In this document: piece by piece, positions 51,585 through 61,981 of the stretch
Position numbering within the stretch: the first letter of the stretch is position 1
How the letters are laid out: every line of letters starts with the position of its first letter
NCBI GenBank assembly: GCA_021775965.1
Contig: JAJFGV010000056.1
Location: forward strand, 1-64,000
Direction of reading: 5' to 3'
Length of the DNA: 64,000 nt
Origin: Alphaproteobacteria bacterium
Lineage (GTDB): Bacteria > Pseudomonadota > Alphaproteobacteria > Micavibrionales > Micavibrionaceae
Program-made: the position numbers and the translations under genes
The notes under the pieces: model-generated
Told to the model about the DNA's origin: nothing
Databases searched by the model: none
Seen by the model: the letters and a program-made list of their open reading frames with translations, nothing else

Positions 51585-52772
51585 CTAAAGACCGCCTCTA
51601 AAACGGTTGAGGTACAACTCGTAAACCAAGCCTTCGCCACCACCATAACCAAAACTGGCCGGATTGATCTGCGGCTTTGACAACGTCATATCGGCTTGGG
51701 CTAAAGCTAACCTTAAACGACTTTCAGAACCCTGAAACACCAAATCAACCCGCGCCTCTTTCGGCGACAGTGATTGCAACACAATTTCACTGACACCATA
51801 AACCCGCTCCAGGGCCGTCTGTGTCGCTGCCCATTGCTCTAAACCTTCAAAATGAACTCGCACCTGCAAACGATTGCCATTGGATGGACTGACAATTGTT
51901 TTTTCTTTCCAGTTTTTCTGCAATGCCTTGTGCACTTTTTTGGTGGCACGGGCAAATAACACCTTCTTGGTCTCACCGCCCTTTGCATCCACCGTAATAT
52001 TCTGAACTGCTTCGGGCCCGGCGCGATCAGTACGGTAGATCTGAATCATAAGGCTGCCGATAGCGCTATCCTGATCACCTGCCACCAGCAAACTATGATC
52101 CGGCACAGCAAATAAGATCGCCGCCTCACCCGCATCATAACGACGCAATAAACTCTGAAGTTTTCTCTCATCATAGTTCAGAGCTTCATCGTCATTAATA
52201 TCGGCAACATCCATCAGATCACCAATCGGCACAACAATCGGCACCAGCCCGCCAAGATTACCGGCGTGGTTCCAGGCGCGCATCCAGTCATTTTGATGCG
52301 ACCATAAAACCGGTCCGTTATCACGCTCGTAAAACGGCAACGCCAAAACGGGACGGCTACCGACATCCGTATAGCGAACCCCCTGTCCCGAAAAGAACCG
52401 GCGCACGTTTTTATCATTAAAACTAAACGTATAAGTGCCGATATAGCGCACGCTGGAAAGCTGCTCCTGCGTCACCTCAAAATCTTTTATCATTGTCGAG
52501 ATTGTCTGGGTATCAGGCAAAGTGAACTTACCGATCTCACCTTCCGACATCATGCGCCCGGCTAATTTGGAAAACGCATCGCTCTGCGCTTTGGCAAAAG
52601 CCTGCTCCCTTGCTACGGCTGAATTCTCAGCCGTAACATCAACTTTAACGTCAGTAATGGTGAAAAGAGCGCTATCTGCCCGGGCCTCAAAAGGCATGCA
52701 CAGACAAAAACACGTGAAAAACACGTAAAAGACTGTACGGAGGGGTCTAAAATGCTTATAGAGTATGGCCAT
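51585..52772 (-). CDS. DUF2066 domain-containing exported protein
   Basis: The 395-residue protein has a signal peptide (hydrophobic RTVFYVFFTCFCLCMPF, cleavage likely near EARAD) and a DUF2066 region (about residues 60-160) with VTAENSAVAREQAFAKAQSDAF and the FSFNDKNVRRFF segment. Later parts are beta-rich and end in YELYLNRFRGGL. The function of DUF2066 is unknown. I use ATG 52772; the longer frame runs into purM. It lies 24 nt after the AI-2E start and is divergent from purM by 30 bp. Confidence 0.82.
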   Translation of the reverse strand: MAILYKHFRPLRTVFYVFFTCFCLCMPFEARADSALFTITDVKVDVTAENSAVAREQAFAKAQSDAFSKLAGRMMSEGEIGKFTLPDTQTISTMIKDFEVTQEQLSSVRYIGTYTFSFNDKNVRRFFSGQGVRYTDVGSRPVLALPFYERDNGPVLWSHQNDWMRAWNHAGNLGGLVPIVVPIGDLMDVADINDDEALNYDERKLQSLLRRYDAGEAAILFAVPDHSLLVAGDQDSAIGSLMIQIYRTDRAGPEAVQNITVDAKGGETKKVLFARATKKVHKALQKNWKEKTIVSPSNGNRLQVRVHFEGLEQWAATQTALERVYGVSEIVLQSLSPKEARVDLVFQGSESRLRLALAQADMTLSKPQINPASFGYGGGEGLVYELYLNRFRGGL

Positions 52773-52802
52773 AACCAAGGTTATAAACTGCAAAGAGCCA
52801 AG

Positions 52803-53921
52803 ATGCAAAGTAAAGACAGTGCTTATAAAGACGCCGGAGTGGATATCGACGAGGCCGCCGAGTTGGTCGAGCGGATCAAACCCCATATCAAGGAGACCCA
52901 CCGCAAGGGGGTCATGTCCGGCATTGGCGGTTTCGGTGCGCTATTTGACCTGAAAGAAACCGGCTACAAGGACCCGGTCCTGGTCTCAGGCACCGACGGC
53001 GTTGGCACCAAAATCAAAATAGCCATCAACTCAAACAAACATGACACCATCGGCATTGATTGCGTGGCCATGTGCGTTAATGACGTGATTGTGCAGGGCG
53101 CTGAACCCTTGTTTTTCCTTGATTATTTTGCCACCGGCAAGCTTGAAAACGATGTGGCCGAAGCCGTTATCAAAGGCGTGGCCGAAGGCTGCACGCAGGC
53201 CGGGTGCGGGCTGATCGGCGGCGAAACAGCTGAAATGCCGGGGCTTTATGCACCGGGCGATTATGATCTGGCCGGCTTTACGGTCGGAGCGGTCGAGCGC
53301 GAACAGATGATCACCGGCGAAACCATAGAGGAAGGGGATGTCATTTTGGGACTGGCCTCCAGCGGCCTGCATTCCAACGGCTTTTCTTTGGTCCGTAAAC
53401 TGGTCGAAAGCACCCAAGGGTTCAATTATGAAGCCCCGGCACCGTTTGAAGATGCAGAAAAACCTGCACTTGAAGGGCTAGAATCTTTAGCCCTTAGCGA
53501 TCATCTCCTGACCCCAACTAGAATTTATGTTAAATCAATTCTAGCGGCGCTGAAGGAAAAGAACAAAGAAGGCAAACCCGTCATCAAAGGCATGGCCCAT
53601 ATCACCGGTGGTGGCTTTTTCGAAAATATTCCGCGGGCGCTATCTGAAAATGTTACCGCCGAAATTGATGCTGCAAGCTGGCCCCTCCCTGCCATATTTA
53701 GATGGCTGCTGGAAGTCGGCAATCTCAGCCCAGAAGATATGGCCGGCACGCTCAATTGCGGTATTGGCATGATTGTAATTTGCCATCCTGAACACGCCGA
53801 CAAGCTAAAAGAGGTTTTAGAAAGCCAAAACGAAACCGTTTACACGCTCGGCGAAATTAAAAAACGAAACGGGTCGGAGCCGCAAATAACCATCCTTAAT
53901 CAAAAAGAATTTCTGATATAA
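52803..53921 (+). CDS. purM: Phosphoribosylformylglycinamidine cyclo-ligase
   Basis: The 372-residue AIR synthetase closes the imidazole ring in purine synthesis using ATP. Seen are the YKDAGVDIDEA start, GFGALFDL, LVSGTDGVGTKIKIA, the Cys-rich GIDCVAMCVNDV, GGETAEMPGLY and HITGGGFFENIPR. The ATG at 52803 has AAAGAG upstream; a longer reading back to 52752 is not needed. Its stop is 2 nt before purN. Confidence 0.97.
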   Translation: MQSKDSAYKDAGVDIDEAAELVERIKPHIKETHRKGVMSGIGGFGALFDLKETGYKDPVLVSGTDGVGTKIKIAINSNKHDTIGIDCVAMCVNDVIVQGAEPLFFLDYFATGKLENDVAEAVIKGVAEGCTQAGCGLIGGETAEMPGLYAPGDYDLAGFTVGAVEREQMITGETIEEGDVILGLASSGLHSNGFSLVRKLVESTQGFNYEAPAPFEDAEKPALEGLESLALSDHLLTPTRIYVKSILAALKEKNKEGKPVIKGMAHITGGGFFENIPRALSENVTAEIDAASWPLPAIFRWLLEVGNLSPEDMAGTLNCGIGMIVICHPEHADKLKEVLESQNETVYTLGEIKKRNGSEPQITILNQKEFLI

Positions 53922-53923
53922 CC

Positions 53924-54508
53924 ATGAGTGAAAACAAGCTTAACTTGGCCGTATTTATTTCAGGACGAGGCAGCAATCTGCAATCACTCATCGATGCCTG
54001 CAAAGACGAAAACTACCCGGCGCAAATCGCTGCTGTCCTGTCCAACAAGCCGGATGTTCAGGGACTGGAGCGCGCGAAAAAAGCCAACATCCCGACCATC
54101 ACCGTTTCTCACAAAGACTACGAAACAAAACAGAGTTTTGAAGGCGCTATGCTCGAGGCACTGAAAGATTACCCCATCGACTTCATTTGTCTGGCCGGAT
54201 TTATGCGTATTCTGAGTCCCCATTTTATCAATCACTGGCCCGATAAGATCATCAACATTCACCCTTCTCTGCTGCCCGAATATAAGGGTCTCAACACCCA
54301 TGAGCGGGCTCTAGCAGATGGCAAAAAAGAAGCCGGATGCACGATCCACTATGTAGTCCCGGAAATGGATAGCGGACCTATAGTTATGCAAAAGAAAGTC
54401 CCTATCCTGGGTGATGATACCCCCAAAACCCTTGCTGAACGGGTTTTAGAGCAGGAACATATCGCCTATCCTGAGGCTGTACGCCTGCTTGCTAAGGCGA
54501 AATCCTAA
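53924..54508 (+). CDS. purN: Phosphoribosylglycinamide formyltransferase (folate-dependent)
   Basis: The 194-residue GAR transformylase uses 10-formyl-THF. Family motifs present are FISGRGSNLQSLIDA, LAGFMRILSPHFI, the catalytic INIHPSLLPEYKGLNTH (Asn-His pair), and DSGPIVMQKKVPI with the catalytic Asp. It is cotranscribed with purM. No other purine genes lie in the window. Confidence 0.97.
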   Translation: MSENKLNLAVFISGRGSNLQSLIDACKDENYPAQIAAVLSNKPDVQGLERAKKANIPTITVSHKDYETKQSFEGAMLEALKDYPIDFICLAGFMRILSPHFINHWPDKIINIHPSLLPEYKGLNTHERALADGKKEAGCTIHYVVPEMDSGPIVMQKKVPILGDDTPKTLAERVLEQEHIAYPEAVRLLAKAKS

Positions 54509-54528
54509 CCATTTCTTTAAATTTAGCC

Positions 54529-54534
54529 TATAAT
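54529..54534 (+). promoter_or_regulatory. Candidate promoter -10 of the large hybrid kinase
   Basis: A perfect TATAAT lies 45 nt before the kinase ATG. The -35 (TAACCA, 54506-54511) is poor. TTAGCC (54523-54528) and GGCTAA (54566-54571) form an inverted repeat around it. Confidence 0.35.
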
Positions 54535-54579
54535 ATCAATGTGGTAATGGGGAAGTCCACTTAAGGGCTAAATAGGCAC

Positions 54580-57500
54580 ATGTCCTGGTTAAATCGTTTT
54601 CACGCCTGTCTTTCAGGCGCTTTACTCTGTCTGGCTGCAGCAATTCTGTTTCTGCCCGGTTTTTTGCATGCTGATACGGCGGAAAACGCGACGGTGATAC
54701 TTGGTAATAAGCAATCTTCTATCTTTATCGCCCCTCACCTCTACGTCACGAAAGATCCCGAACAAAAAATAACTTACAAAGATCTGGTCACGCGCCACCA
54801 GAGTAATCTCAAAGGAGAGAAAAAAGACCGCAAAACCATTAGTCTTGGTCCTGCTTCGCAGCCCATCTGGATGGTTCTATCTGTTACAAATAACTCCAAA
54901 GCAGAAGACTGGGTCTTACATTTTGGCAAGGCTTTTGATGGTCGCTATGCAGGCGTCAAAAAACTACTGGTTCAAAACCACACACAAAATGTGACCTATA
55001 CACGTGCTTTGCGCGAAAAAGATAAACCCGGCTCTTTTGGAGAAGATCTGTTAGGACCTGCCCTCCCCATAAAAATAGGAAAAGGGCAAACAGACTTAAT
55101 TGTCATTTACATTGAAGCAGAGGGCGGCCTGCCCACAACCATTACACCACGTCTGATGAGCAGTAAATCTTATATTCATATGCTGCGCTATGGAGACATA
55201 TTCTCAATTGTGGCAGGTACTTTTTTCATCAGCTTGATGGGATTTTTTATTGCCACTCTTTATATAAGAAAACAGCCCGCCTACTTCGCGCTTTTTGTTT
55301 ATTACTTCATTCATACGGCGCTATTTTTCCTGATAACCAACAGCTTCTTTGCAGAATTATCTTTTAATGGGGAACTAATGGTTCTGCTTTACATCTCGAC
55401 AATTATAGCAGGACTGGTCACAACAAAGTTTTTTCTGGAGGTTACGGTAGAAGAGCCTATCGAAAATTATGGGCTCTATGCCCTTGGTGGGGTGGTGTTA
55501 CTGGCAGCTTCCTTAAACATCCTTATCTTTGACGAAAAATCCGCCATCGGAACCGCCATTCTTTTTGGGCCTGCCGCTCTAGCCATGCTGGGCATCTCGG
55601 CTATTGCCTACAAACAATCCAGGCTGGGGAAGTTCGCCGGAGCCCAGTACGCGATAGCCTGGCTCATGCCTTTTATAGGAATCGTCATTACAGGCCTGAG
55701 TATCCTTGAAATTATTACGCCCACAATGCTTGCTATCAACGCCTACTGGATTTCCCTTGCCCCACAAGCGGCTCTTTTTGTTATCGCGACAGTTATAAAA
55801 ATTAAACTCATCAATGAACAAGTTAAACAATTAAGAATCCGTAAGAATCGGAAGCAACATTCACAATCACGACTTAAACAATCAAAAGAATCAGCAGACC
55901 AAACAAGGCTTCTACGTGTGATCGAACGTGAACGTGAGCTTATGGCTGAGCTCAGAGAACGGGAAATGCAGCGCACCGAAGAAATGCGCAAAGCCAAAGA
56001 AGCTGCCGACCAGGCCAACCGCGCCAAATCCGCTTTTCTGGCTGTTGTCAGTCATGAAATCCGTACACCGATGACGGGCATTATGGGCATGGTTAAATTG
56101 CTACTGGATACCAAACTGAGCACCAATCAAAATGATTACGCCCTCGCCCTCCAGAAATCTGGCGATACGATGATGGCACTTTTGAACGACATCCTCGACT
56201 TTGAAAAAAGCGAAAGCGGAAAGATGGAGCTCGAATATGTCGACTTTGATCTGCCCCGCCTTGTTCAGGATGTTGTGATGCTCATGTCCGGCAAGGCGAC
56301 AGAAAAAGGTGTTTTCCTCAAAGCCGATATTGCCGAAGATGTGCCGCGCTTTGTCCTTGGCGATCCAACACGCTTGCGGCAGGTTCTTCTCAACCTGGTT
56401 ACCAATGCCATCAAATTTACACAGGATGGCGGGGTCACCATTCACTTAAAATCGAGACCTCTTGAGAATAAACCCGAGGGTATTAAGGGAGATTTCGAGA
56501 TATACATGTCCGTTCAGGATACAGGGATCGGAATTCCCGAAGAGGCACGGGAAACTCTTTTTGTCCCCTTCACCCAAGCCGATTCAAGTGTATCACGTAA
56601 ATACGGGGGAACAGGGCTTGGCCTGGCTATCTGTAAGCGGCTTATCGGCGCCATGGGCAGCACCATAGCCGTAGACAGCAAAGATAGCGAAGGCTCTAAT
56701 TTTCACTTTACGCTTCTCATGGAGGTAGGGCATGAGACCAGAGCTGAAGAAATACAGGATAACAAGGAAGCCATGTTAACCCGGGACGTGCCGTCCAAAC
56801 GCATCCTTGTGGTCGAAGACAACGAAATGAACCGCCGGGTCCTCCAGGGTCTTCTTGAAAAATACGGCCACACAGCCATCATGGCCAAAAGCGGTGAAGA
56901 AGCCCTGGAAAAATGTGAGCGCGAAGAACTCTTTGATCTTATCCTGATGGATATCCAGCTCACAGGCATGAACGGAGAAGAAACAACACGAACAATACGC
57001 ACTATGCCCGACAGAAAAATTGCCGCAACTCCCGTCATTGCCTTAACCGGGAATGTCATGATAGAGGATGTAACGCGCTATTTCGAAGCCAATATGAACG
57101 GTCACATAGCCAAACCAATCCAGGTCGATCAATTGCTGGAATCCATCAAAAGGGTTCATAAGGGCAATCTTGAAAACCCTGTCATCCTGCCAGAAGAAGG
57201 TGAAAATTCACGGCTCATGAGCCTACCAACCAACCTTGAATTTGATGACCGCGAGGTTTTTGTGGATGATCATGACGAAGACATGCCCATGCCTTTCGAT
57301 ATACGCAACACAGAGAGTATTCCTGCTCCACAACCAGATGAAGCCAATGCTGAAGTTACAGCCTTTGAAAAATTTGTGGAAGATAATGTAGGCAGCACAG
57401 ATAATAGCGCCACCCCTACTTCGAACGCCGCAAGCGACCCCTTTCATATCACAGATGAGGATCTGGATATTGATTCTTTTGATGAAGCTGTCCGCGAGGA

Positions 57501-57984
57501 ATCCGTCTTCACAAACCCTGTTATAAATACACCCCCGGCCGCAGAAGAAAAGCCTGAACCAACACCACCAGAATCCGAACCCAAACCAGAGCCTGAAATA
57601 ACAACACCGCCAGAGCCGCCATCCTCAGACAATATTGATATGGGTGCCCTCGACCACGACATGCTCAAAAGCCTACTGGATAACCTCGGCAAAGAGCAAT
57701 TCAGCGGCCTCATCGACGGGTTCTTAGCCAAAGCAGATGAAATTATCGATGTTCTCAATCAAGCTGCTGACCAAAATGATGTGCCGGGAATGGGCGCCAG
57801 AGCGCATGAGCTTAAAGGCATGGCGGGCAATTTTGGTATAAAAGAAGTGAGCAAAATCGCGGCAGAGACAGAAAAATCTGCCAAACTCGGTAACGGAGAA
57901 GAAGCCGCCGGGCATATCGCAGGGCTAGCAGATTCAAACCGCAATGCAAAAGCCGCAATTAAAAAATGGCTGGACGAAAACTAG
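54580..57984 (+). CDS. Membrane hybrid histidine kinase: 7TMR-DISM sensor, HisKA, HATPase, REC, Hpt
   Basis: The 1134-residue kinase has a signal peptide, a periplasmic 7TMR-DISMED2 domain (about residues 30-185), seven helices (about 200-405), then a coiled coil (410-475), HisKA with His492 ([12 protein letters not shown]), HATPase with [19 protein letters not shown] and GTGLGLAI, one receiver with Asp791 ([13 protein letters not shown]), a Pro/Glu-rich linker of about 170 residues, and an Hpt domain with His1076 (AHELKGMAG). DISM sensors are thought to bind carbohydrates or related ligands. The phosphate target is a separate receiver not identified here. It overlaps ndk by 4 nt at the 3' end. 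Confidence 0.93.
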   Translation: MSWLNRFHACLSGALLCLAAAILFLPGFLHADTAENATVILGNKQSSIFIAPHLYVTKDPEQKITYKDLVTRHQSNLKGEKKDRKTISLGPASQPIWMVLSVTNNSKAEDWVLHFGKAFDGRYAGVKKLLVQNHTQNVTYTRALREKDKPGSFGEDLLGPALPIKIGKGQTDLIVIYIEAEGGLPTTITPRLMSSKSYIHMLRYGDIFSIVAGTFFISLMGFFIATLYIRKQPAYFALFVYYFIHTALFFLITNSFFAELSFNGELMVLLYISTIIAGLVTTKFFLEVTVEEPIENYGLYALGGVVLLAASLNILIFDEKSAIGTAILFGPAALAMLGISAIAYKQSRLGKFAGAQYAIAWLMPFIGIVITGLSILEIITPTMLAINAYWISLAPQAALFVIATVIKIKLINEQVKQLRIRKNRKQHSQSRLKQSKESADQTRLLRVIERERELMAELREREMQRTEEMRKAKEAADQANRAKSAFLAVVSHEIRTPMTGIMGMVKLLLDTKLSTNQNDYALALQKSGDTMMALLNDILDFEKSESGKMELEYVDFDLPRLVQDVVMLMSGKATEKGVFLKADIAEDVPRFVLGDPTRLRQVLLNLVTNAIKFTQDGGVTIHLKSRPLENKPEGIKGDFEIYMSVQDTGIGIPEEARETLFVPFTQADSSVSRKYGGTGLGLAICKRLIGAMGSTIAVDSKDSEGSNFHFTLLMEVGHETRAEEIQDNKEAMLTRDVPSKRILVVEDNEMNRRVLQGLLEKYGHTAIMAKSGEEALEKCEREELFDLILMDIQLTGMNGEETTRTIRTMPDRKIAATPVIALTGNVMIEDVTRYFEANMNGHIAKPIQVDQLLESIKRVHKGNLENPVILPEEGENSRLMSLPTNLEFDDREVFVDDHDEDMPMPFDIRNTESIPAPQPDEANAEVTAFEKFVEDNVGSTDNSATPTSNAASDPFHITDEDLDIDSFDEAVREESVFTNPVINTPPAAEEKPEPTPPESEPKPEPEITTPPEPPSSDNIDMGALDHDMLKSLLDNLGKEQFSGLIDGFLAKADEIIDVLNQAADQNDVPGMGARAHELKGMAGNFGIKEVSKIAAETEKSAKLGNGEEAAGHIAGLADSNRNAKAAIKKWLDEN

Positions 57985-58403
57985 CCGACAATCTCATCAT
58001 CGCTGAAAAAATAAGCAATCTCGATCGCTGCATTCTCCAGGCTGTCAGAGCCGTGCACTGAGTTCTCACCAATATTCAAAGCAAACTCTTTGCGGATTGT
58101 GCCGGCATCGGCTTCTTCTGGGTTGGTAGCACCCATAACCTCGCGGTTTTTTGCCAGAGCACCTTCACCTTCAAGAACCTGTACAACAACAGGCTCAGAG
58201 CTCATAAATTCTGTCAGCTCGCCAAAAAACGGGCGTTCCTTGTGAACAGCGTAAAACCCTTCGGCTTTCTCTTTGCTCATGTGAATGCGCTTTTGTGCGA
58301 CAATCCGCAGGCCCGCTTCTTCGAGCTTGGCATTTATAGCGCCTGTCAAGTTACGTCTGGTGGCGTCGGGTTTGATAATCGAAAATGTGCGTTCAGTGGC
58401 CAT
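57981..58403 (-). CDS. ndk: Nucleoside diphosphate kinase
   Basis: The 140-residue enzyme balances NTP pools by transferring a phosphate through a His. The family start [12 protein letters not shown], the [19 protein letters not shown] loop and the catalytic-site NSVHGSDS are present. The usual bacterial length. The ATG at 58403 has GAGGAAAA upstream; the longer frame is unsupported. It lies downstream of alaS on the same strand. Confidence 0.97.
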   Translation of the reverse strand: MATERTFSIIKPDATRRNLTGAINAKLEEAGLRIVAQKRIHMSKEKAEGFYAVHKERPFFGELTEFMSSEPVVVQVLEGEGALAKNREVMGATNPEEADAGTIRKEFALNIGENSVHGSDSLENAAIEIAYFFSDDEIVG

Positions 58404-58479
58404 TATGTTTTCCTCATTCTTATGAAATTCTGAGAGGTTTATACCGGGCAATCATATCTTTCGCAACAGCAAAATTTAT

Positions 58480-61167
58480 CTAACCAGCCAGATTCTTCTC
58501 AATCGCACTGACCGCATCATTGGCCGCGCTAACGTCCGGCCCACCGGCCTGCGCCATATCAGGCCGTCCGCCACCGCCTTTGCCGCCCAAAGCTTCCGCG
58601 CCTATCTTGACCAGCTCCACAGCATTCACCCGATCCGTTAAATCATCAGTGACCCCAACAACAATCGAGGCCTTGCCCTCACCTGTCGCCACCAGAACAA
58701 TCACGCCGGATCCGAGTTTTTTCTTGAGATCATCAGCCATGGGCTTCAAATCCTTCGGCGGAAAACCCTCCAGCACCTTACCGGTAAATTTTACACCACC
58801 AATGTCTTTGATATCATCTTCAGACTGCGCCATTCCATCCGTTGCCTTTTTACGGCGAAGATCAGAAATTTCTTTGTTCAATTTTTTGTTCTCTTTTTCC
58901 AGCGCAGATGATTCCGTCTGCGTTTCTTTTGGAACCACACCACCCAGAGAATCCATCTCATCTCTAAGCTTTTTATTTTCGGCAGATAACTTGTCGTGAA
59001 CTTCCTGCAAACCCTGCTCTTTATTTTTCTCATAAGCTGAAGCGCGAGCGCCCGTCATCGCTTCAACGCGCCGCACCCCGGCCGACAACGCCCCTTCGGA
59101 AATAATTTTGAAACTCTCAATTTCTCCCGTATTTTCGACATGCGTACCGCCACACAGCTCAATCGAAAACACTCGGTTTCCTGTTTTGGTGCCCATCATC
59201 ACAACCCGCACCTCGTCATCATATTTTTCACCGAACAGCGCCATAGCTCCGGTTTCCCGCGCTTCATCAAGGCCCATCAAGCGCGTTTCAACCGGCGTTT
59301 CCGCCTTAATCTCGGCGTTTACAATCTCTTCAACTTTTTGAATATCTTCTGACGAAATCCCCTTGGGATGTGAAATATCAAAGCGCGTCCGCGCCTCATC
59401 CTGCAACGAACCTTTCTGCGCCACATGCTCACCCAACACCTGACGCAAGGCTTCATGCATTAAATGCGTCACCGAGTGATTGGCACGAATGGCGCTGCGC
59501 CGATCGTGATCGACCTTCATCTCGACACTGGCACCAACCGCAACATTGCCTTGCTCACATTTCACATGATGCACAAACAATTGACCAAGTTGTTTTTTGG
59601 TATCAGTAACACTCGCCTGAAAGCCTTCGGCTGTCGAAAAATCTCCTTTATCTCCAACCTGCCCCCCGGACTCGCCATAGAATGGGCTCTGATTGGTAAC
59701 AATCTGAATCTCATCACCTTCCTTGGCTTCCTTAACCTTCTTACCATCCTTCACAATCGCCAGCACCTGCCCTTCGGCGCTTTCAACTTCATAGCCCAGA
59801 AACTCCGTCGGCCCGACTTCGTCCAGAATCTCAAACCAAACCTTTTCATCCGCCGCATCACCAGAGCCCGACCACGCCGCGCGCGCCGCTTTTTTCTGCG
59901 CCTCCATACATTTATCAAATTCGGCTGTATCAACCTCAACGCCTTGCGCCCGTAACGCATCCTGAGTCAAATCAAGTGGAAACCCAAAAGTATCGTAAAG
60001 CTTGAACGCGATATCGCCGGGAAATGTTTTGTCTTTCACCTTGCCAGATTCCTCATCCAGCATTTTCAGCCCACGCTCCAGAGTCACCTTAAACCGCTCT
60101 TCTTCTGATTTCAGCGTCTCGGAAATCAACGCCTCTGCCCGCTTTAATTCGGGATACGCCTCACCCATCATACCCATCAGCGTTGGCAACAACTGATACA
60201 TCAGCGGTTCTTTCGCGCCCAGCAAGTGCGCGTGCCGCATACCGCGCCGCATAATCCGCCGCAACACGTAACCACGCCCTTCATTGCTCGGCATCACCCC
60301 ATCAGCCAGCAAAAACGACGCGCAGCGCAAATGATCGGCAATAACCCGGTGGCTAGCCGACATATCACCATCAGGATCAACACTTGTGAGATCTGCGCTG
60401 TGCTCTATCAACGTCCGCATGATATCGATAGCGTAATTATCATGGCTCCCCATCAATGTGGCAGTCATGCGCTCCAGCCCCATCCCTGTATCAATTGAAG
60501 GTTTAGGCAGGCTGATTTGCGTATCCGCATCAATCTGCTCAAATTGCATGAAAACCAAATTCCAGATCTCAATAAAGCGATCACCATCTTCATCCGGAGA
60601 TCCCGGCGGACCGCCCGGTATATGCTCTCCATGGTCATAGAAAATCTCAGAGCAGGGACCGCACGGACCCGTATCGCCCATGCGCCAGAAATTATCATCG
60701 GTTGGAATACGAATGATTTTGTCATCGCTCAAGCCTGCGATTTTCTTCCAGAGGTCGGCCGCTTCTTCATCACTGGAATGAACCGTGACAGTGAGCTTGT
60801 CCTTGGGGATACCAAAATTTTTGGTAATCAACTCCCAACCAAAAGCAATCGCCTCTTCCTTGAAATAATCTCCAAAAGAAAAATTCCCCATCATTTCAAA
60901 AAACGTATGATGCCTTGCCGTATAACCAACATTATCCAGATCATTATGCTTGCCACCAGCACGCACGCATTTCTGCGCCGTAGTCGCACGAGAATAATCA
61001 CGCTTCTCTGTGCCGGTAAAAACATTTTTGAACTGTACCATGCCGGAATTCACGAACATCAAAGTCGGGTCATTTTGTGGCACGAGCGGTGACGAATCCA
61101 CGACACTATGCCCGTGGCCTTTAAAAAAGTTCAGGAATTCTGACCTTATGTCATTGACTGTTTTCAT
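58480..61167 (-). CDS. alaS: Alanine-tRNA ligase
   Basis: The 895-residue class II synthetase has the aminoacylation core (about residues 1-450) with [18 protein letters not shown], the editing domain (about 550-715) with the [11 protein letters not shown] zinc motif and the CGGTH motif, then a coiled-coil and C-Ala domain (to 895) with [16 protein letters not shown]. Two adjacent ATGs exist; the second at 61167 is better spaced from GAGAG. It begins 49 bp from hisN-like on the other strand. Confidence 0.97.
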   Translation of the reverse strand: MKTVNDIRSEFLNFFKGHGHSVVDSSPLVPQNDPTLMFVNSGMVQFKNVFTGTEKRDYSRATTAQKCVRAGGKHNDLDNVGYTARHHTFFEMMGNFSFGDYFKEEAIAFGWELITKNFGIPKDKLTVTVHSSDEEAADLWKKIAGLSDDKIIRIPTDDNFWRMGDTGPCGPCSEIFYDHGEHIPGGPPGSPDEDGDRFIEIWNLVFMQFEQIDADTQISLPKPSIDTGMGLERMTATLMGSHDNYAIDIMRTLIEHSADLTSVDPDGDMSASHRVIADHLRCASFLLADGVMPSNEGRGYVLRRIMRRGMRHAHLLGAKEPLMYQLLPTLMGMMGEAYPELKRAEALISETLKSEEERFKVTLERGLKMLDEESGKVKDKTFPGDIAFKLYDTFGFPLDLTQDALRAQGVEVDTAEFDKCMEAQKKAARAAWSGSGDAADEKVWFEILDEVGPTEFLGYEVESAEGQVLAIVKDGKKVKEAKEGDEIQIVTNQSPFYGESGGQVGDKGDFSTAEGFQASVTDTKKQLGQLFVHHVKCEQGNVAVGASVEMKVDHDRRSAIRANHSVTHLMHEALRQVLGEHVAQKGSLQDEARTRFDISHPKGISSEDIQKVEEIVNAEIKAETPVETRLMGLDEARETGAMALFGEKYDDEVRVVMMGTKTGNRVFSIELCGGTHVENTGEIESFKIISEGALSAGVRRVEAMTGARASAYEKNKEQGLQEVHDKLSAENKKLRDEMDSLGGVVPKETQTESSALEKENKKLNKEISDLRRKKATDGMAQSEDDIKDIGGVKFTGKVLEGFPPKDLKPMADDLKKKLGSGVIVLVATGEGKASIVVGVTDDLTDRVNAVELVKIGAEALGGKGGGGRPDMAQAGGPDVSAANDAVSAIEKNLAG

Positions 61168-61216
61168 CATTACTCTCTATGTTGGGCGCAACTATACCTC
61201 TATCAAGGGTCTATTT

Positions 61217-61978
61217 ATGCAGGAATTTACGCAACTTGCCAATACTCTAGCCGATAAAGCCGGGCAGATCGTCCGGCGCTATTACCGCGCGCCCTTTGAT
61301 GTCGAAAGCAAAGAAGACACCAGCCCCGTCACCATTGCCGACCGCGAGGTTGAGCAAGTTTTACGCGAAATCATTGAAAAACAGCGCCCCGAGGACGGCA
61401 TTATCGGTGAAGAATTTGGTACCAAAGAGAGCCAGAATGGGCTCACCTGGGTGCTCGACCCAATTGACGGTACCAAGCCTTTTATCACCGGCCGCCCGAC
61501 TTTCGGTACACTTATCGCTCTATGTGAAGAGGATAAGCCGATCCTCGGCGTTATTGACCAAGCGATTATCAATGACCGCTGGATCGGTGCCAAAGGCCAA
61601 ACCACCATTCATAATGGTGACGAGGTTAAAACCCGATCTTGCAAAAACCTACAAGCCTCGATCGGCAGCTCAACCTCGCCTATGATGTTCAAGGATCAGG
61701 GCTTTGATTTTATCACGAACTGGCGCGAAAAATGCCAGTTCATCGTCTGGGGCGGCGATTGCATCACGTACGGCCTACTCGCCAACGGCAATCTCGATGT
61801 CATTATCGAAGCAGAAATGAAAATCTATGACTACCTTGCCCATGTTGCAATCGTCGAAGGCGCCGGCGGGAAAATGTGCGACTGGCACGGCGAACCGCTC
61901 ACCCTGCAATCCGATCACCACGTTATCGCGCTTGGTGATGCTTCGCTCTGGGGTGAAGTTTCAGAATTGTTGAAGTAA
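61217..61978 (+). CDS. Inositol-monophosphatase-family phosphatase (histidinol-phosphatase HisN-like)
   Basis: The 253-residue enzyme is an IMPase-fold, Mg-dependent phosphatase. Metal-binding residues are in GEEFG, LDPIDGTKPFITGRPTFG and GGDCITYGLLANGNLDVIIE. Within the family the TKPFITGRP pattern and the E-x-x-MKIYDYLA motif resemble HisN histidinol-phosphate phosphatases of alphaproteobacteria more than inositol phosphatases. The ATG at 61217 has AAGGG 8 nt upstream; the longer frame runs into alaS. Confidence 0.88.
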   Translation: MQEFTQLANTLADKAGQIVRRYYRAPFDVESKEDTSPVTIADREVEQVLREIIEKQRPEDGIIGEEFGTKESQNGLTWVLDPIDGTKPFITGRPTFGTLIALCEEDKPILGVIDQAIINDRWIGAKGQTTIHNGDEVKTRSCKNLQASIGSSTSPMMFKDQGFDFITNWREKCQFIVWGGDCITYGLLANGNLDVIIEAEMKIYDYLAHVAIVEGAGGKMCDWHGEPLTLQSDHHVIALGDASLWGEVSELLK

Positions 61979-61981
61979 CCT

